A stretch of 59,501 nucleotides of DNA from Massilia mucilaginosa. GTDB taxonomy: Bacteria; Pseudomonadota; Gammaproteobacteria; Burkholderiales; Burkholderiaceae_D. The notes beneath the pieces were generated by a model, which saw nothing but the letters and a program-made list of their open reading frames with translations, had not been told where the DNA came from and searched no databases. How positions within the stretch are numbered: position 1 is the stretch's first letter; each line of letters opens with the position of its first letter. Shown one piece after another: positions 25,905 through 36,146 of the stretch. Where the stretch lies: assembly GCF_011682145.1 (NCBI RefSeq), contig NZ_WHJH01000045.1, forward strand, positions 1 to 59,501, in the 5' to 3' direction. Both the position numbers and the translations under genes were made by a program.

Positions 25905-26642
25905 ATGAGAATTCTTATCAGCAATGACGATGGCTATCTCGCCCCCGGGATCCAGGCGCTGGCCGACGCGCTCGCTTCGGTGGCCGAGATTGTGGTCGTG
26001 GCGCCCGACAGCAACCGTTCCGGCGCCTCCAATTCACTGTCGCTGGACCGGCCGCTGTCGGTGCAGAAGGCCGCCAACGGCTTTTACTTCGTCAACGGCA
26101 CCCCGACCGACTGTGTGCACGTGGCCCTGACCGGCATGCTCGACTACCGGCCCGACCTGGTCGTCTCCGGCATCAACAACGGCCAGAACATGGGCGACGA
26201 CACCCTGTATTCCGGCACGGTGGCGGCGGCGACCGAAGGGTATCTGTTCGGCATTCCGGCGATCGCCTTTTCGCAGGTGGCGTCCGGCTGGGAACACATC
26301 GACGCGGCGGCGCGGCTGGCGCGCGACATCGTGCTGCGCCGCTTCGACGACCTGCCCACGCCCTACCTGCTCAACGTCAACATCCCCAACCTGCCGTACG
26401 ACGCGCTGCGCACGGTGCGCGCCACGCGCCTGGGCAAACGCCACCAGGCCGAGCCGGTGATTCGCGCGCGCGATCCGCGCGGGCGCGAGATTTTCTGGAT
26501 CGGCCCGCCGGGCGCCACGCGCGACGCCGGCGAGGGCACCGATTTCCACGCCACCGCGCTGGGCGAAGTCTCGGTCACCCCGCTGCAGGTCGACCTGACC
26601 CACCGCGACCAGCTGGCGCTGCTTCAGCGCGGATTCGCATGA
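25905..26642 (+). CDS. surE: 5'/3'-nucleotidase SurE
   Basis: A 245-residue metal-dependent nucleoside monophosphatase. The N-terminal metal site [15 protein letters not shown] and the SGASNS loop are intact, as are [13 protein letters not shown] and [20 protein letters not shown]. It is the first gene of the conserved surE-pcm-nlpD-rpoS stress block and overlaps pcm by four bases (ATGA). A TAAAAT hexamer lies only 7 bases before the ATG, so a leaderless transcript is conceivable, though GGGG just before the ATG could serve as a weak ribosome site. Confidence 0.96.
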   Translation: MRILISNDDGYLAPGIQALADALASVAEIVVVAPDSNRSGASNSLSLDRPLSVQKAANGFYFVNGTPTDCVHVALTGMLDYRPDLVVSGINNGQNMGDDTLYSGTVAAATEGYLFGIPAIAFSQVASGWEHIDAAARLARDIVLRRFDDLPTPYLLNVNIPNLPYDALRTVRATRLGKRHQAEPVIRARDPRGREIFWIGPPGATRDAGEGTDFHATALGEVSVTPLQVDLTHRDQLALLQRGFA

Positions 26643-27538
26643 GCGACAAGAGCGACAAACGCAGCACGTTTCCGCTGCCGCTGTCGTCGGTGACCGGGGA
26701 TAAGCGCGCGGGTGCGGCGTTTTCTCCTGTCAAAGTAGCAACCCCGCAAACCGCGACCCGGAATGCCGCCGGCAGCGGGGTGCAGGGCAGCCAGGGCGGG
26801 GCCCAGAATTACGTGCCGCGCGTCAGCGTCGCGCCTTCCAGGGCGCCGCTCGACGCCTACCAGCGCGCCCAGCCGCTGCCGCTGAGCGCGCCGCGCCCCG
26901 ATACCGGCGTGTCGGACGCGATCCGGCGCGCCATGGTGGGCCGCGTGGCCAAGCAGGGCGTGCAGGACGGGGTGGTGCTCAAGGCCATGGAAAGCGTGCA
27001 GCGCCACCGCTTCATCGAGCCGGCCCTGTCGGCCCAGGCGTATGTCGACGCTTCCCTGCCGATCGGCCACAACCAGACCATTTCGCGCCCCTACATCGTG
27101 GCGCGCATGCTCGAAGTGCTGCGCAACGGCAAGCCGCTGACCCGCGTGCTGGAAATCGGCACCGGCTGCGGCTACCAGGCGGCGGTGCTCTCGCACATCG
27201 CCAAGGATGTGTTTTCGGTCGAACGGATTCGTCAATTGCACGAGCTGGCCAAGACCAATCTGCGCCACCTGCGCATCGTGAATCTGCGCTTGCACTACGG
27301 AGATGGTATGCTAGGCTTGCCCCAGGCCGCCCCATTCGACGGTATCATTCTGGCTGCGGCCGGTCTGGAGGTGCCGCAGGCACTGCTGGAGCAGCTCAGC
27401 GTGGGTGGCCGCCTGGTCGCCCCGGTGGGCGCGCAGGTCCAGCACTTGCAGCTGATCACCCGCACCGGCAAGGCCGAATGGATGAGCGAGACCCTGGAAG
27501 GCTGCCACTTCGTGCCGCTGCGTCCGGGCACCGTTTAG
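26639..27538 (+). CDS. pcm: Protein-L-isoaspartate O-methyltransferase
   Basis: A 299-residue repair methyltransferase that uses S-adenosylmethionine on damaged Asp/Asn residues. The SAM motif [16 protein letters not shown], the substrate motif [20 protein letters not shown] and the C-terminal [12 protein letters not shown] are clear. It is about 90 residues longer than E. coli Pcm: residues 1-85 form a basic low-complexity N-terminal extension common in betaproteobacterial versions. The start overlaps the surE stop. Confidence 0.95.
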   Translation: MSDKSDKRSTFPLPLSSVTGDKRAGAAFSPVKVATPQTATRNAAGSGVQGSQGGAQNYVPRVSVAPSRAPLDAYQRAQPLPLSAPRPDTGVSDAIRRAMVGRVAKQGVQDGVVLKAMESVQRHRFIEPALSAQAYVDASLPIGHNQTISRPYIVARMLEVLRNGKPLTRVLEIGTGCGYQAAVLSHIAKDVFSVERIRQLHELAKTNLRHLRIVNLRLHYGDGMLGLPQAAPFDGIILAAAGLEVPQALLEQLSVGGRLVAPVGAQVQHLQLITRTGKAEWMSETLEGCHFVPLRPGTV

Positions 27539-27618
27539 CGTTCGCCTGCGTTCGGCTGGGTTCGCCCGCCTGCGCCCCCTGGCGCGCGCCTCCGCTTACA
27601 GAACACGACACACATAAC

Positions 27619-28575
27619 ATGAGAATGAAATACACAAGCCATCTTCCCCTGCTGCTCCTGACCCTGGGCCTGCTCAGCGCCTGTAACACCGCTCCCCGCC
27701 GCCCCGCACCCGTGATCGACCGCCTGCCGGCCGCCGACAACCGCGTGCCGCGCCCCGTCGACGACCACAAGGATGAACGCGGCATGTACACCGTGCGCAA
27801 GGGCGATACCCTGATCCGCATCGCGCTCGACCATGGCCAGAATTACCGCGACATCGTCGAATGGAACAAACTGTCGAACCCGAACGACATCAAGGTCGAC
27901 CAGGTGCTGCGCGTACAGCCGCCCGATAGCAAGAGCGACAGCGGCAGCAGTGGCGTGACCACCAGCAAGATCGACATGCCGCCGTCGTCGGAACCGAAAC
28001 CGCCGCCGGCCCCGGTGGTGGTCAAGAAGACCACGCCGCGCGCCGACAAGCGGCCGTACAGCGACAGCGCGCTGGCCGAGTTGCAGAAAGGCGAGGGCGG
28101 CGTGCCGGTCAAGGCCGATCCGAAGCCGGCCGAGAAACCCGAGCCCGCGACGCCAGCGGTGGCGGTGGTGACGCCGCCGCCGCCTCGGCCTGCCGCCGCC
28201 GACGAGGAACAGCTGAGCTGGATGTGGCCGTCCGAGGGCAAGATCGTCGCCACCTTCGATGAAGGCAAGAACAAGGGCATCGATATCGCCGGCAAGGCGG
28301 GCCAGCAAGTCATGGCGGCCGGCGCCGGAAAAGTCATGTACGCCGGCAGCGGCATCCGCGGTTATGGTAATCTGGTGATTGTGAAGCACAGCAACAGCCT
28401 GCTGTCCGCCTACGCCCACAACCGCTCAATCGTGGTCAAGGAAGGGCAGAGCGTCCACAAGGGCCAGCTGATTGCCGAAATGGGCGATTCGGATGCCGAT
28501 TCGGTCAAGCTGCACTTCGAGATCCGCCAGCAGGGCAAGCCGGTCGATCCTTCGCGTTTCCTGCCTAACCGCTGA
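27619..28575 (+). CDS. nlpD: NlpD-type lipoprotein, LysM and M23 domains
   Basis: A 318-residue lipoprotein activator of septal amidases. The lipobox is LLSAC. A LysM domain ([20 protein letters not shown], about residues 55-100) binds peptidoglycan. A Pro/Lys-rich linker leads to a LytM/M23 domain (about 205-318) with [31 protein letters not shown] and SAYAHN. The zinc-binding His-x(3)-Asp pattern of active endopeptidases is not preserved (KGIDIAG replaces H-G-x-D), as expected for an activator. The rpoS promoter commonly lies within this gene. Confidence 0.94.
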   Translation: MRMKYTSHLPLLLLTLGLLSACNTAPRRPAPVIDRLPAADNRVPRPVDDHKDERGMYTVRKGDTLIRIALDHGQNYRDIVEWNKLSNPNDIKVDQVLRVQPPDSKSDSGSSGVTTSKIDMPPSSEPKPPPAPVVVKKTTPRADKRPYSDSALAELQKGEGGVPVKADPKPAEKPEPATPAVAVVTPPPPRPAAADEEQLSWMWPSEGKIVATFDEGKNKGIDIAGKAGQQVMAAGAGKVMYAGSGIRGYGNLVIVKHSNSLLSAYAHNRSIVVKEGQSVHKGQLIAEMGDSDADSVKLHFEIRQQGKPVDPSRFLPNR

Positions 28576-28621
28576 GAAATTACCGCCGGATGACAACCGA
28601 CACCGGCCCCGTGGATCTTTC

Positions 28622-29659
28622 ATGACGCATTCGAGCTACCAGCAAGGCGACGATTCGGGCCCGGATGACTTTCCGGACGATCCGGACGACGCCGCGCTCG
28701 ATCCCGCGCTCGACCCCGACATGGAGGCCGAGTCCGATGCCGGGCCCGGCGCCGACAGCGTGCCGGTGGCCGGCGCGGTGCTCGAAAGCGTCGACGAACT
28801 GAAAAAGGTGCTGGCGGCCGAGCTCTCGACCGATACCACCCAGCACTATCTGAACCAGATCGGCACGCGCGCGCTGCTGACCGCCCCGCAGGAAGTCCAT
28901 TTCGCCACCCTGGCCAAGGCCGGCGACTTTCCCGCGCGCCAGACCATGATCGAACACAATCTGCGGCTGGTGGTGTCGATCGCCAAGCATTACATCAACC
29001 GCGGCGTGGTGCTGCTCGACATGATCGAGGAAGGCAATATCGGCCTGATGCGCGCCATCGACAAGTTCGAGCCCGAGCGCGGTTTCCGCTTTTCGACCTA
29101 CGCCACCTGGTGGATCCGCCAGAGCATCGAGCGCGCCATCATGAACCAGGCGCGCACGGTGCGCCTGCCGGTCCACATGGTGCGCGAGCTGAACCAGATC
29201 CTGCGCGCCAAGTACCACCTCGAAGCCCAGCACCACGACGGCAAGGACGCCACCGCCGAAGACATCGCCCACCTGGTCGGGCGCCCGGTCGAGGAAGTGC
29301 AGGATATCCTGGCCCTGTCCGAGCACGCCACCTCGCTCGATGCCCCGCTCGACAACGATCCCCAGTCGAGCCTGATGGATATGCTGCCCGGCGACGCCGA
29401 CGATGGTCCCGACAGCCGCGCCGAGCACCACGAAATGACGGTGCTGGTGCGCGACTGGCTCACCCGCCTGCCGGACAAGCAGCGCATCGTGATCATGCGC
29501 CGTTTCGGGCTCGACAACGACGATCCGGCCACCCTGGAAACCCTGGCCGAAGAGATGGGCGTCACGCGCGAGCGGGTGCGCCAGATCCAGCAGGAAGCCC
29601 TGGTCAAACTGAAACGGGCGATGGCCGCCCGTGGCGTGGTGCGCGATTCCTTGCTATGA
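28622..29659 (+). CDS. rpoS: RNA polymerase sigma factor RpoS
   Basis: A 345-residue general-stress sigma factor. An acidic N-terminus ([19 protein letters not shown]) precedes sigma region 1.2 ([17 protein letters not shown]), region 2 ([34 protein letters not shown]), region 3 and region 4 ([20 protein letters not shown]). Its order after nlpD distinguishes it from rpoD or rpoH. The ATG at 28622 gives the usual length; the frame is open upstream inside nlpD. Confidence 0.95.
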   Translation: MTHSSYQQGDDSGPDDFPDDPDDAALDPALDPDMEAESDAGPGADSVPVAGAVLESVDELKKVLAAELSTDTTQHYLNQIGTRALLTAPQEVHFATLAKAGDFPARQTMIEHNLRLVVSIAKHYINRGVVLLDMIEEGNIGLMRAIDKFEPERGFRFSTYATWWIRQSIERAIMNQARTVRLPVHMVRELNQILRAKYHLEAQHHDGKDATAEDIAHLVGRPVEEVQDILALSEHATSLDAPLDNDPQSSLMDMLPGDADDGPDSRAEHHEMTVLVRDWLTRLPDKQRIVIMRRFGLDNDDPATLETLAEEMGVTRERVRQIQQEALVKLKRAMAARGVVRDSLL

Positions 29660-29734
29660 TGCGCGCGGGCTGATCCGCGCCTCCTCTTCCCCATTCAACC
29701 TCTTTCCGCACACGCCCTGCGCGTGTTTTTCGCC

Positions 29735-31075
29735 ATGCAAGACACCATTCTCGACATCAAATCCCTGGACATGGACGCCCGCGGCGTCGGCCACCTCGCC
29801 AACGAGGACGGTTCGCCGGGCAAGGTGATCTTCGTCGAGGGCGCCTTGCCGGGCGAAAAAGTCAGCTTTGTCACCTTCAAGAAGAAAAAGAACTGGGAAG
29901 CGGCGCGCATGACCGTGCTGCACAAGGCCTCGTCGATGCGCGTGACGCCCAAGTGCCCGCATTTCGACAATTGCGGCGGCTGTTCGATGCAGCATCTGGA
30001 GCCGTCGGCCCAGGTGGCCATGAAGCAGCGCGTGCTGGAAGACAACCTGTGGCACATCGGCAAGGTCAAGCCGGGCAATGTGATGCGGCCGATGTACGGC
30101 CCGACCTGGGGCTACCGCTACCGCGCGCGCCTGTCGGTGCGCCATGTTGCCAAAAAAGACACGGTGCTGGTCGGTTTCCACGAAAAACGCTCGGCCTTCG
30201 TGGCCGACATGAGTGACTGCAAGATCCTGCCGCCGCATGTGGCCGCCATGCTGCTGCCGCTGCGCGCGCTGGTGGGCGCCCTGTCGATCTTCGACCAGAT
30301 GCCGCAAATCGAAGTCGCGGTCGGCGAGGAAACCACGGCGATGGTCTTGCGCATCATGGCGCCCCTCACCGGCGCCGATGAAACCTTGCTCAAAAGCTTT
30401 GCCGACCAGTGGAACATCCAGTGGTGGTTGCAAACCAAGGGGCCGGAAACGGCCGCGCCGTTCTATCCGCTGGACAAGGAACTGTATTACACCCTGCCCG
30501 AGTTCGGCGTGAAGATGCCGTTCAAGCCGGTCGATTTTACCCAGGTGAACCACCACATCAACCGCGTGCTGGTCGGCAAGGCGCTCAATCTGCTGGAGGT
30601 GCAGCCGCAAGACCGCGTGGCCGACCTGTTCTGCGGCCTGGGCAACTTCACCTTGCCGCTGGCCACCCAGGCCCGCGCAGTGGTCGGCATCGAAGGCAGC
30701 ACCACCCTGACCGAACGGGCGCTGTCGAATGCGCGCGCGAACGGGCTGTCGGACAAGACCAGCTTTTCGACACGCAACCTGTTCGAGGTGACGGCGGAAG
30801 ACCTGGTCGCGCTCGGCAAGTTCGACCGCATGCTGATCGACCCGCCGCGCGATGGCGCGATGGCGCTGGCGCAGGCGCTGGCGGCACTGCGCCTGAGCCA
30901 TCCGGACATGCTGCCCAAGCGCATCGTGTACGTCTCGTGCAGCCCGTCGACCCTGGCGCGCGACGCCGGCATCCTGACCCACGAAGCCGGGTATGAACTG
31001 AGCAAGGCGGGCGTGGTCAACATGTTCCCGCACACCTCGCACGTGGAATCGATGGCCGTGTTCAACCTGGTGTAA
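29735..31075 (+). CDS. rlmD: 23S rRNA (uracil-1939-C5)-methyltransferase
   Basis: A 446-residue SAM-dependent RNA methyltransferase. An N-terminal TRAM domain (ILDIKSLDMDARGVGHLANE) is followed by the [4Fe-4S] cysteines in CPHFDNCGGCSMQHLE, the SAM motif DLFCGLGNFTLPLA, the motif FDRMLIDPPRDGA and the catalytic Cys in VYVSCSPSTLARD. Start ATG 29735; an upstream GTG at 29723 would add four residues. It is directly downstream of rpoS but not obviously coregulated. Confidence 0.95.
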   Translation: MQDTILDIKSLDMDARGVGHLANEDGSPGKVIFVEGALPGEKVSFVTFKKKKNWEAARMTVLHKASSMRVTPKCPHFDNCGGCSMQHLEPSAQVAMKQRVLEDNLWHIGKVKPGNVMRPMYGPTWGYRYRARLSVRHVAKKDTVLVGFHEKRSAFVADMSDCKILPPHVAAMLLPLRALVGALSIFDQMPQIEVAVGEETTAMVLRIMAPLTGADETLLKSFADQWNIQWWLQTKGPETAAPFYPLDKELYYTLPEFGVKMPFKPVDFTQVNHHINRVLVGKALNLLEVQPQDRVADLFCGLGNFTLPLATQARAVVGIEGSTTLTERALSNARANGLSDKTSFSTRNLFEVTAEDLVALGKFDRMLIDPPRDGAMALAQALAALRLSHPDMLPKRIVYVSCSPSTLARDAGILTHEAGYELSKAGVVNMFPHTSHVESMAVFNLV

Positions 31076-31108
31076 AGACCGGGCGGAGAAGGGTGGCGCG
31101 CTGTTTGG

Positions 31109-31127
31109 TATAATAAGAATCATTCTC
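31109..31127 (+). promoter_or_regulatory. Fur box upstream of fecI-like gene
   Basis: The 19 bases TATAATAAGAATCATTCTC match the classical Fur consensus at 15 of 19 positions. It lies about 90 bases upstream of the sigma-factor start and just after rlmD, so the iron-sensing sigma operon is expected to be Fur-repressed. Confidence 0.75.
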
Positions 31128-31218
31128 ATTTCCGGCCGCGCGCCGCCGTGCGGCCTGTCAGGGGCGGTGTGGCTATGCAGCGCGGGTCGGGACGACCATT
31201 TTCCAGCCGCCCGCCATC

Positions 31219-31701
31219 GTGTTCGAACGCTATCACCTTGAATTGCTCAACTTCTTGCACCGCCTGCTGGGCGACCGCCACGCCGCCGCCGACCTGGCGC
31301 AGGAGAGCTTCGTGCGCGTGCTGGCGCACCAGCAATCGGGACGCGCCATCGCCAATGCCCGCGCGCTGCTGTACCGCACGGCGCGCAACCTGGTCATCGA
31401 CACCCACCGGCGCGCCGGCGTGCGCAGCCACGATGAGCTCGACGCCATCGCCGAGCAGGCCGGCCCGCGCCACCTCCAGCCCGACGAAGCACTGGCCTCG
31501 GAGCAGTCGGTGCAAGCCTACCTGCGCGCGATCGAGGGCTTGCCGCCGCGCTGCCGCGAAGCCTTCATCCTGCACGTCTTCGACGCCATGAGCCACAAAG
31601 AGATCGCCGCCCGCATGGGGATTTCGGCCAGCATGGTGGAAAAGCACATCGTGCGCGGCATGCTGGCCTGCCGCGCCTGCGAACGGAGCGCGTCGGCATG
31701 A
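31219..31701 (+). CDS. FecI-like ECF sigma factor
   Basis: A 160-residue ECF sigma-70 factor of the iron-starvation type. Region 2 is visible in LLGDRHAAADLAQESFVRVL and YRTARNLVIDTHRR, and region 4 in FDAMSHKEIAARMGISASMV. The start appears to be GTG at 31219 (MFERYHLELLNFLHRLL); there is no clear ribosome site. It overlaps the anti-sigma gene by four bases (ATGA), and a TonB receptor gene with an STN domain follows, giving the FecI-FecR-FecA arrangement. Its likely target promoter is that receptor. Confidence 0.92.
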   Translation: MFERYHLELLNFLHRLLGDRHAAADLAQESFVRVLAHQQSGRAIANARALLYRTARNLVIDTHRRAGVRSHDELDAIAEQAGPRHLQPDEALASEQSVQAYLRAIEGLPPRCREAFILHVFDAMSHKEIAARMGISASMVEKHIVRGMLACRACERSASA

Positions 31702-32678
31702 CGGGCGCCGAGCAGCGCATCGCGCAAGAAGCGGCCGCCTGGGCGCTGCGCGGCGGGGACACTGCCAGCCAGGCCGGACTGGCGGCCTGGCTGGCGGCCG
31801 ATGCACGCCACCGCGCCGCGTTCGACGCCATGCGCGCCACCCTGCGCGGCGTGCGCGCCTTGCCGCAGTCGGCCGTGGCCGGCTTGCGCGCGGCGATCCC
31901 GGCACCGCCGCGCGCGCCGGCGCCGCGCCGCCTCCTCGCGCTGCAAGCGTGTTGCGCCATGCTGAGCGTCTGCGTGGCCGGCGGCGCCTGGCTGGCCTGG
32001 GAGCACCAGCGGCGCCAGCCGACCTTCAGCGCCGCGTACGCGACCGCGCGCGGGCAGCAGCTGACCCAGGCGCTGCCCGACGGCAGCGTGATCACGCTCG
32101 ATACCGCCACCCGCATCGAGGTGCGCCTGTACCGCGACCGGCGCGAGCTGGTCCTGCACGATGGCCAGGCGCTGTTCGCCGTGCGCAGCGAGCGCGCGCG
32201 GCCGTTCCAGGTCAGCGCCGGCGCGGCCCGCGTCACGGTGCTCGGCACCCGCTTCGCGGTGCGCCACACCCGCACCGGCCTGGACGCGAACTTGACCGCC
32301 GTTTCCGTGCAAGAAGGGCGGGTGCGGGTGCGCGCCGGGGGCGGCGCGGAAACCGAACTGGGCGCGGGCCAGGCCATCAGCGCCGCCGCCGACGGCCGCC
32401 TCGGGGCCGTGGCCAGCGTGGCGCCGGGGGCGGTGGCCGCCTGGCGCGACGGCCGCATCAGTTTCAGGAACACCCCGCTGGCGCTGGCCCTCGCCGAATT
32501 CGAGCGCTACGGCCGGACCGCTCTGGTGCTGCGCGATCCGGCCGTGGGCGCCATGCGCGTGGGCGGCAGCTACACGGTGCGGGAATTGCCGGCCTTCGCC
32601 GCCGCGCTGCCAGTCATGCTGCCGGTGCGGCTGGTGGAGCGCGCCGGCCAGACCGAGATCGTGGCGCTGAAAAAGTGA
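31698..32678 (+). CDS. FecR-like transmembrane anti-sigma/sensor protein
   Basis: A 326-residue FecR family protein. The cytoplasmic DUF4880 segment (EEAAAWALRGGD-like, AAWLAADARHRAAFDAM) is followed by one transmembrane helix (ACCAMLSVCVAGGAWLAW, about 90-110) and a periplasmic FecR domain (GQQLTQALPDGSVITLDTAT, VTVLGTRFAVRHT). The C-terminal part (AWRDGRISFRNTPLALALAE) is the receptor-signalling STN-like half. It relays ferric-siderophore binding from the receptor to the sigma factor. Its stop codon overlaps a Fur-like palindrome. Confidence 0.93.
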   Translation: MTGAEQRIAQEAAAWALRGGDTASQAGLAAWLAADARHRAAFDAMRATLRGVRALPQSAVAGLRAAIPAPPRAPAPRRLLALQACCAMLSVCVAGGAWLAWEHQRRQPTFSAAYATARGQQLTQALPDGSVITLDTATRIEVRLYRDRRELVLHDGQALFAVRSERARPFQVSAGAARVTVLGTRFAVRHTRTGLDANLTAVSVQEGRVRVRAGGGAETELGAGQAISAAADGRLGAVASVAPGAVAAWRDGRISFRNTPLALALAEFERYGRTALVLRDPAVGAMRVGGSYTVRELPAFAAALPVMLPVRLVERAGQTEIVALKK

Positions 32679-32690
32679 GAATAATTCTCA
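32676..32690 (+). promoter_or_regulatory. Fur 7-1-7 palindrome before the receptor gene
   Basis: TGAGAATAATTCTCA is a perfect 15-base 7-1-7 palindrome that matches the Fur motif TGATAATnATTATCA except for one symmetric change. It starts on the TGA stop codon of the FecR-like gene and sits about 85 bases upstream of the receptor ATG. Confidence 0.75.
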
Positions 32691-32772
32691 TTTCGACCTG
32701 AGGATGTGCGGCGCCGCTGCGTCTTCCTCCACAGAACCTCTTTTTTCAACATCTGTCTGTGGAGTTTGCCTC

Positions 32773-35156
32773 ATGCGCAAAGCGCGTTTCATCCCCCTTC
32801 CGTTCGCCTTCGCGAGCTTGTTGTCGGCCGCCGCCGTCGCGGCCGCGCCAGTCCCGCCGCCGGCCGCCGCGCCCGTGCTGCGGCTCGACGTGGCCAGCCG
32901 CCCGCTCGGCGACGCCCTCAACGAACTGGCGCGCCAGGCCAATTTGCAGCTGGGCTTTTCCCCGGCCCTGGTCAGCGGCAAGACCGCGCCCGCCGTGGCC
33001 GGCAACTACACGACGCAGCAGGCGCTCGACCGCTTGCTCCACGGTAGCGGGCTGGCCGGCAAGGTGGAGCGGGGCGCGGTGCTGATCCGGCCGGCGCCGG
33101 GCGCCCCCGAGCAGGTCATGATGAAGGAAGTGACGGTCACGGCCGCGCCGCTCAGCGAGCCGGCCCAGGCGCGCGAGCAGGGCTACCGGGTGCGCCGCTC
33201 GGCCGCCTCTGGCTTTCGCGAGCAGGCCGTGCTCGACACGCCGTTTTCGGTGAGCGCGTTTCGGCCGAACTGTTCCAGGACCAGCAAGCCAAGTCGCTGG
33301 CCGATGTGGTCAAGAACGACCCCTCGGTCACGCTGGCGTCGGACCCGATGTGGTTCGACCGGGTGATGGTGCGCGGCTTCTACCTGGGCGTGGACGCGGT
33401 CAAGCGCGACGGCCTGACCATCAACGACCAGGGCTCGATCGCGCTCCAGAACAAGGCCTCGGTGGAGATCGCCAAGGGCTTGTCGGCGCTGCGCCACGGC
33501 CTGACCTCGCCCGGCGGGGTGGTCAATTACATCGTCAAGCGCCCGGGCGCGGACAGCCTGTCGCGCCTGACGCTGTCGGCCAATGACGATGGCGCGCTGG
33601 GCGTCCACGCCGACCTGGGACGGCGCTTCGGCCGCGACCGGCAGTTCGGGGTGCGCCTCAATGGCGCCGCCGACAAGCTGCGCAACCATGTGCCGGGCTA
33701 CCAGGGCGACAAGCAGTTTGTCAGCGGCGCGTTCGAATGGCAGGCCGGCGACGCGCTGCTGCTCGAAGCCGATATCGAACACCAGCGCTCCGACAAGCAG
33801 GGTCCCGGCTCGCCCAACGTGTTGTGGTGGAACACCCTGGCCGAGGCGCGCGCCGCTTTTTCCCGCCTCGACGCGAAGAGCTATGCGGCGCAGGACTGGG
33901 CGGTCGAGCCGAACCGGCAAACCTACCTCGGCGCGCGCGCCACCTATCAGCTGGGCGAACAATGGAAGCTGGCGCTGGCCGGCCACCGCGCCAGGCTCGC
34001 GCGCGACCAGCGCTCGATCAACCCGCGCGCCACGCGTCCCAACGGCGAGTACGACGCCAGCCTGTATTTCAGCCCGGACCAGGAGCGCAACAACAGCAGC
34101 CTGCAGCTGGTGCTCGAGGGCGACCTGCGCAGCGCAGCGCTGGCGCATGCGCTGGCCGTCGGGGTCGACTCGGTGCGGCGCGACATGGTCTACGGCGACG
34201 GTTTTTCGGGGCCGATCGGGCAGGGCAACCTGTTCGCGCCGCGCCCCATCGCCGACCCGGCTCCGGTGGTGGGCGCGGCCTACCTGGCCAACCGGGCCGA
34301 CCAGCGCGCGCTGTTCGCCACCGACACCATCAGCCTGGGCGAGCAGTGGCAGGTATTCGGCGGCCTGCGCCATACCCGCATCGCCATCCACAGCGGCAGC
34401 GCCAGCGGCGTGCTGCGCAAGACCTACGACAAGGCCGCGACCACGCCGGCGCTGGGATTGCTGTTCAAGCCGGTCCCCGGGATGTCGCTGTACGCCAGCT
34501 ATGCCGAAGGCCTGGAGCAGGGCGGCACCGCGCCGCTCGGCAGCAGCAACCAGAACCAGGTGATGAATCCGCTCGACAGCCGCCAGCTCGAACTGGGCGC
34601 AAAGGCCGAGCTCGGCGGCGCCTTGCTGACCGGCGCGCTGTTCCAGATCGACAAGGGCCTCGAGTACACCAATGCCGACAAGCTGTACGTGCAAGATGGC
34701 AGCCAGCTGCACCAGGGTGTGGAAGTGACGCTGGGCGGGCCGCTCACGCGCAACTTGCGCCTGCTCGCGGGCGCGGCCTGGCTCAAGGCGCGGGTCGATG
34801 AAACGGCCAACCTGAGCCTGATCGGCAAGCGGCCGCAGGGCGTGCCGGCCTGGCAGGCCAATCTGTTCGCCGACTACGCGCTGGGGGCGCTGCTGCCGGG
34901 GCTCTCGCTCAACGGGGGTGCTTACTACGGCGGCAAGAAGGCGGTCGACCTGCACAATACCTGGATGGCCGGCGCCTACCTGCGGCTCGACGCCGGGGTG
35001 CGCTACGAACAGGCGCTGGCGTCGGGCCAGCGCGTGGTGCTGCGCCTGACGGTGGAGAACCTGGCCGACCGGCGCTACCTGGCCAATACCAACGGCGGCG
35101 CGCTCACCTTCGGCGCGCCGCGCAGCGCGCGGGCGTCGCTGGCCATGGATTTCTGA
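32773..35156 (+). pseudogene. FecA-like TonB siderophore receptor, frameshifted
   Basis: A TonB-dependent receptor of about 794 residues split by one missing base. The first part (from ATG 32773) has a signal peptide and an STN signalling domain (RLDVASRPLGDALNELARQA, FSPALVSGKTAPAVAGNY) and the start of the plug (VLDTPFSVSA). Near 33258 the frame changes. The next frame continues the plug (VSAELFQDQQAKSLADVVKN, MVRGFYLGVDAVKRDG, GGVVNYIVKRPG) and barrel to the terminal ASLAMDF. Adding one G after 33258 would restore a single protein. Without it, translation ends at 33366. It is either a real loss-of-function or a sequencing indel; everything else in the gene is intact, which favours a recent event or error. 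Confidence 0.85.
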
Positions 35157-35160
35157 GCCG

Positions 35161-35185
35161 CGCACAGCCGCCGGGCGGCTGTGCG
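35161..35185. repeat. Hairpin just after the receptor stop
   Basis: Perfect 12-base arms (CGCACAGCCGCC and complement) separated by one base, lying 4 bases after the receptor stop and 6 bases before a stronger terminator hairpin. Confidence 0.5.
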
Positions 35186-35191
35186 GACGTA

Positions 35192-35219
35192 AAAAAACCG
35201 GCCCGCGGGCCGGTTTTTT
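35192..35219. terminator. Bidirectional intrinsic terminator
   Basis: A 28-base perfect palindrome: AAAAAACCGGCCCG followed by its complement. GC core plus A-run on one side and T-run on the other make it a good intrinsic terminator for both convergent genes, the TonB receptor and the Bax-inhibitor-1 protein. Confidence 0.9.
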
Positions 35220-35238
35220 ATTGCCGGATGGCTAACGC

Positions 35239-35919
35239 TTATTCGCGTTCGCCGCCCAGGCCCAGCAGCGAGAGCAGGTACTGGAAAATCATGTAGACGT
35301 TCAGGTACAGGCTCAAGGTGGCGCTGATGTAGTTGGTTTCGCCGCCGTTGACGATGCGCTGCACGTCGTACAGGATGTAGGCCGAGAAGATCGCAATGCC
35401 GATCACCGAGATGGCCAGCCACAGGGCGGGCATCTGCAGGAAGTAGTTGGCCAGGGTGGCGAGGATCAGCACGATCACGCCGGCGAACAGCCACTTGCCC
35501 ATCATCGAGAAATCGCGCTTGCTCACGGTGGCGATACTTGCCAGAACGGCAAATACGCTGGCCGTGCCGCCGAACGCCATCATGATCAGGGTGCCGCCGT
35601 TGGAAAAGCCCAGGGTGCGGGTCAGCAGCGGGGTCAGCCAGATACCCATGAAGAAGGTAAAGCCCAGCAGCACCACGACGCCCATGGCCGTTTGCTTGGT
35701 TTTTTCAATGCCCCAGATGAAGCCGTACGACATCGCCAGGAACAGCACGAAACCGAGGATGCCGCGTGGTACGGGCAGATGGAACATCACACCGATGGCG
35801 GCGCCGAGCACCGTCGGGATCATCGACAGGGCCAGCAGCCAGTAGGTATTGCGCAGTACGCGATGACGTACCGCCTGGCTGGAACCCGCCAGGTCGTAGT
35901 CTTGCAAGCTAATTGACAT
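35239..35919 (-). CDS. Bax inhibitor-1/YccA family membrane protein
   Basis: A 226-residue protein with about seven hydrophobic helices. The N-terminus has the family motif VLRNTYWLLALSMIPTVLGA. Conserved-looking helices follow (GILGFVLFLAMSYGFIWGIE, MGVVVLLGFTFFMGIWLTPL, TLIMMAFGGTASVFAVLASI) and the C-terminal AYILYDVQRIVNGGETNYIS holds the di-Asp/His-like pore region of BI-1 proteins. Related proteins are pH-gated Ca2+ leak channels or interact with FtsH. It is a single-gene unit convergent with the TonB receptor. Confidence 0.93.
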   Translation of the reverse strand: MSISLQDYDLAGSSQAVRHRVLRNTYWLLALSMIPTVLGAAIGVMFHLPVPRGILGFVLFLAMSYGFIWGIEKTKQTAMGVVVLLGFTFFMGIWLTPLLTRTLGFSNGGTLIMMAFGGTASVFAVLASIATVSKRDFSMMGKWLFAGVIVLILATLANYFLQMPALWLAISVIGIAIFSAYILYDVQRIVNGGETNYISATLSLYLNVYMIFQYLLSLLGLGGERE

Positions 35920-36146
35920 AGTGCCTCCGATTAATAAAAAAGTAATGCTCGCTAAAAGAATAGCACGGCGCGGGAAAAACGCGCAAAATCGCGCATGCGC
36001 CCGCGTCCATTTGAAGCCGTCACTCTAACACTTCTGCGGACGGCCGTGCAATATCCCTCAAAAAGGGGTGTTGTATGGTAAAATCGAAGGTTGATTGGGT
36101 CCCGTTACCCAACATTAAACCTTTCTTTTTATTGGAGTTTTTACAC

